NCBI GenBank assembly: GCA_947176455.1
Contig: CAMWQQ010000019.1
Location: 1 to 13,572, forward strand
From: an uncultured Odoribacter sp.
GTDB lineage: Bacteria; Bacteroidota; Bacteroidia; Bacteroidales; Marinifilaceae
Length of the DNA stretch: 13,572 bases
Reading direction: 5' to 3'
The translations under genes were made by a program, and so were the position numbers. The notes below the pieces were generated by a model. That model made no database searches, had not been told where the DNA came from, and saw only the letters and a list, made by a program, of their open reading frames with translations. Positions 12,815 to 13,572 of the stretch are shown here, one piece after another. The stretch's first letter is position 1. Each line of letters begins with the position of its first letter.

Positions 12815-13572
12815 ATGGTACATTATATTTCTCCGGCACCTCTGACATTCGAGGTCATCGAAAAGATATTGAAAAAGAACTGCAAATTAGCTCTTTCTGA
12901 AGAGAGCAAGAAATTAATCAACGACTGTAAGGCTTATCTGGACCACAAGATAGAAACCTCCGCCAAACCGTTATACGGCATCACGACAGGTTTCGGTTCC
13001 CTGTGCAAAATCAGCATCTCGAAAGAAGATTTAAGCCAATTGCAGGCAAACCTGGTCATGTCCCATGCCTGTAGCGTGGGCGCCCCCATACACACGGACA
13101 TTGTCCGGCTGATGCTATTGCTGAAAGCCCATGCGCTTTCTTTGGGGAAATCGGGCGTCCAACTGGTCACCGTGGAACGCATCATCGACATGTTCAACAA
13201 AGGCGTCCTGCCGGTCGTGCGTGAACTCGGTTCGCTCGGAGCTTCCGGCGACCTTGCTCCACTGGCAAATCTGTTCCTGCCCCTGATTAACGAAGGGGAG
13301 GTATGGTACAAAGGCAAGATTTGCGATGCCAAAGAAATCAATGCAAAATTCGGATGGTCTCCGATATCCCTGGGTGCCAAGGAAGGTCTTGCCCTGCTAA
13401 ACGGCACCCAGTTCATGAGTTCGCACGCCGTATACGCCCTGTTGAAGGCATTCAAAATCGCCAAATATGCGGACATCATCGGTGCGCTGTCCCTGGAAGC
13501 CTACGACGGACGCATCGACCCGTTTCTGCCTCAGATTCAGGAAGCACGTCCTCATCCCGGACAGATAGAAAC
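12815..13572 (+). CDS. hutH: Histidine ammonia-lyase, N-terminal part (runs off the window)
   Basis: 252 codons and two further bases are present; the full protein should be about 500 residues, so roughly half is outside. The enzyme removes ammonia from histidine to give urocanate, the first step of histidine breakdown. The A143-S144-G145 triplet in GSLGASGDLAPLA forms the MIO electrophile. YGITTGFG (about 56-63) and NLVMSHACSVG with the Ser-His pair favour histidine over tyrosine or phenylalanine as substrate; tyrosine lyases have His-Leu there. The usual H after PLA is replaced by N (PLANLF), a small departure from the common PLAH. It starts at ATG 12815, in the same direction as hisS but with a 175-bp gap, so probably separately expressed. 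Later hut genes would be expected to the right. Confidence 0.92.
   Translation, partial: MVHYISPAPLTFEVIEKILKKNCKLALSEESKKLINDCKAYLDHKIETSAKPLYGITTGFGSLCKISISKEDLSQLQANLVMSHACSVGAPIHTDIVRLMLLLKAHALSLGKSGVQLVTVERIIDMFNKGVLPVVRELGSLGASGDLAPLANLFLPLINEGEVWYKGKICDAKEINAKFGWSPISLGAKEGLALLNGTQFMSSHAVYALLKAFKIAKYADIIGALSLEAYDGRIDPFLPQIQEARPHPGQIE

Noticed and set aside
12934..13479. 181-codon minus frame overlapping hutH
   Set aside because: The plus strand holds an uninterrupted hutH with the MIO motif; the minus frame is its shadow.
1..13572. CRISPR array, tRNA/rRNA genes, insertion sequences
   Set aside because: The repeats are gene-fragment duplications, not regularly spaced. I saw no tRNA cloverleaf, no transposase and no terminal inverted repeats.

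Overview
The window looks like a piece of a Bacteroidales chromosome. Supporting signs are an A+T-rich accessory half, no Shine-Dalgarno pattern before most starts, promoter candidates of the Bacteroidetes TTTG / TAnnTTTG type, GG-leader/C39 secretion genes of the kind seen in that phylum, and hisS and hutH with Bacteroidales-like protein sequence. I cannot fix the genus; Odoribacteraceae-like is only an impression.

Layout. Positions 11272-13572 (+ strand) are housekeeping: hisS (histidyl-tRNA synthetase) and the first 252 codons of hutH (histidine ammonia-lyase), with visibly more G+C than the rest. Positions 7654-11159 (+) encode a two-gene exporter: a peptidase-containing ABC transporter (C39 protease + membrane domain + ATPase) overlapping by ATGA with an HlyD-type adaptor. 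No TolC-like gene is visible. Everything from 7543 down to 1 lies on the minus strand and diverges from the exporter.

The minus-strand half is a decayed duplication of one cassette. Cassette 2 (nearest the exporter) starts with a 266-residue protein with a double-glycine leader, a Thr/Ser/Pro/Met-rich linker and a toxin-like C-terminal region. Then come a secreted erythromycin-esterase-fold protein 5 bp downstream, a 3' fragment of a small secreted protein gene, and a run of small membrane proteins (4843-3117). Cassette 1 repeats the order: a leaderless effector-like ORF (2527-2940), a lipoprotein of the same esterase-like family 3 bp downstream, an intact copy of the small secreted protein (93-698), and a fragment of one of the membrane proteins at the left edge. 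Three direct repeats (1-77/3849-3925; 84-243/4912-5071; 611-699/2905-2993), all pieces of these genes, record the rearrangements.

Working model (inference). The C39 transporter and HlyD export the large GG-leader protein, cutting its leader. The esterase-like partner in the envelope modifies the effector or its target. The small secreted protein and/or the membrane proteins protect the producer. This resembles a polymorphic toxin-immunity array, but with type I-like GG-leader export instead of a T6SS or Rhs carrier. I know of no established name for this combination.
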